From Siminovitchia thermophila (GTDB lineage Bacteria; Bacillota; Bacilli; Bacillales; Bacillaceae_C), in the NCBI RefSeq assembly GCF_016909185.1, contig NZ_JAFBFH010000009.1:62001-126000 (forward strand): a DNA stretch of 64,000 nucleotides, read 5' to 3'. Positions 63,823 through 64,000 of this stretch are shown one piece after another. Positions within the stretch are counted from its first letter, which is position 1. Every line of letters begins with the position of its first letter. The notes under the pieces are model-generated. The model was not told where the DNA came from, made no database searches, and was given only the letters and a program-made list of their open reading frames with translations. Both the position numbers and the translations under genes were made by a program.

Positions 63823-64000
63823 CTATTTACGCTCATCTAGCGGAACATAGGAGCGCATGCCTGGTCCTGTATATTCGGCACGCGGGCGAATGAGCCTGTT
63901 ATTGTCATATTGTTCCAAAATATGAGCGAGCCAGCCGGATGTACGGCTTACTGCAAAGATAGGTGTGAACAAATCATGATCGATGCCAAGGCTGTGATAA
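63823..64000 (-). CDS. citZ: Citrate synthase, 5' part beyond window
   Basis: The last 58 codons of type II citrate synthase are visible: SLGIDHDLFTPIFAVSRTSG with the catalytic-region Phe-Ala-Val-Ser-Arg, WLAHILEQYDNNRLIRPRAEY and the end GMRSYVPLDERK. Its stop is at 63823, with 105 bases to the icd start. The gene continues past 64000, so length and promoter cannot be judged. Confidence 0.96.
   Translation of the reverse strand, partial: YHSLGIDHDLFTPIFAVSRTSGWLAHILEQYDNNRLIRPRAEYTGPGMRSYVPLDERK

Overview
The window looks like a chromosomal segment of an endospore-forming Bacillaceae species of moderate GC. Protein families, gene order and strong GGAGG ribosome sites all resemble Bacillus subtilis. 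An sspI spore-protein gene, ytxC, ytaF, two T-box leaders, an L20 leader, FadR and ComA operators and sigma-W promoters support this. I cannot name the species. Most genes are on the minus strand, so 'upstream' usually means higher coordinates. Many genes start at TTG, GTG or even ATT, and several starts were moved from the longest frame to fit the ribosome site.

Layout. 1-7.7 kb: uvrC (partial), trxA, and the fatty-acid oxidation cluster etfA-etfB-fadB-fadR-lcfA. 7.8-13.4 kb: a 26-residue membrane miniprotein, yshE, mutS2, polX, cvpA, zapA. 13.5-17.7 kb: rnhC, a sugar-dehydrogenase-like lipoprotein, an NRDE protein and ctaG. 18-22.5 kb: pheT-pheS behind a T-box, then a TrmH-family methylase. 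23-26.5 kb: sspI, a small membrane exporter-like protein, ysdC, dUTPase, ysdB (sigma-W promoter), and a TVP38 protein. 26.5-28.75 kb: a graveyard of a class III aminotransferase, an IS21 transposase and the 5' end of a group II intron placed exactly behind the rplT terminator. 28.8-30.1 kb: infC-rpmI-rplT with an ATT start and an L20 leader.

30.1-42.7 kb is an AT-rich accessory island between infC and thrS. It carries a complete ComQ-ComX-ComP-ComA quorum-sensing locus, including a 53-residue comX pheromone gene too short for ordinary gene finding. It also carries an ABC-transporter operon (two-to-three permeases plus ATPases) with a candidate 26-residue peptide gene at its head, and a divergent ABC ATPase with a decayed partner. 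Four promoters in the island carry the same tripartite ComA site (TTGCGG-N4-CCGCAA-N6-TTRCGG), and three of them place the third half-site as the -35 element exactly 17 bases before a TATG-type -10. The most interesting reading is a self-contained, horizontally acquired quorum-sensing module that controls itself, a small peptide and its ABC transporter.

43-64 kb returns to core genes: thrS (T-box), ytxC, dnaI, dnaB, nrdR, a type I signal peptidase, gapB with CcpN-like sites, coaE, ytaF, mutM, polA, hflC-hflK (probable sigma-W promoter; in B. subtilis phoPR lies here), a MaoC-like protein, mdh, icd and the 3' end of citZ. Intergenic spaces hold several dispersed and tandem repeats, including a family ending in GATAARGTGAAACTTC.
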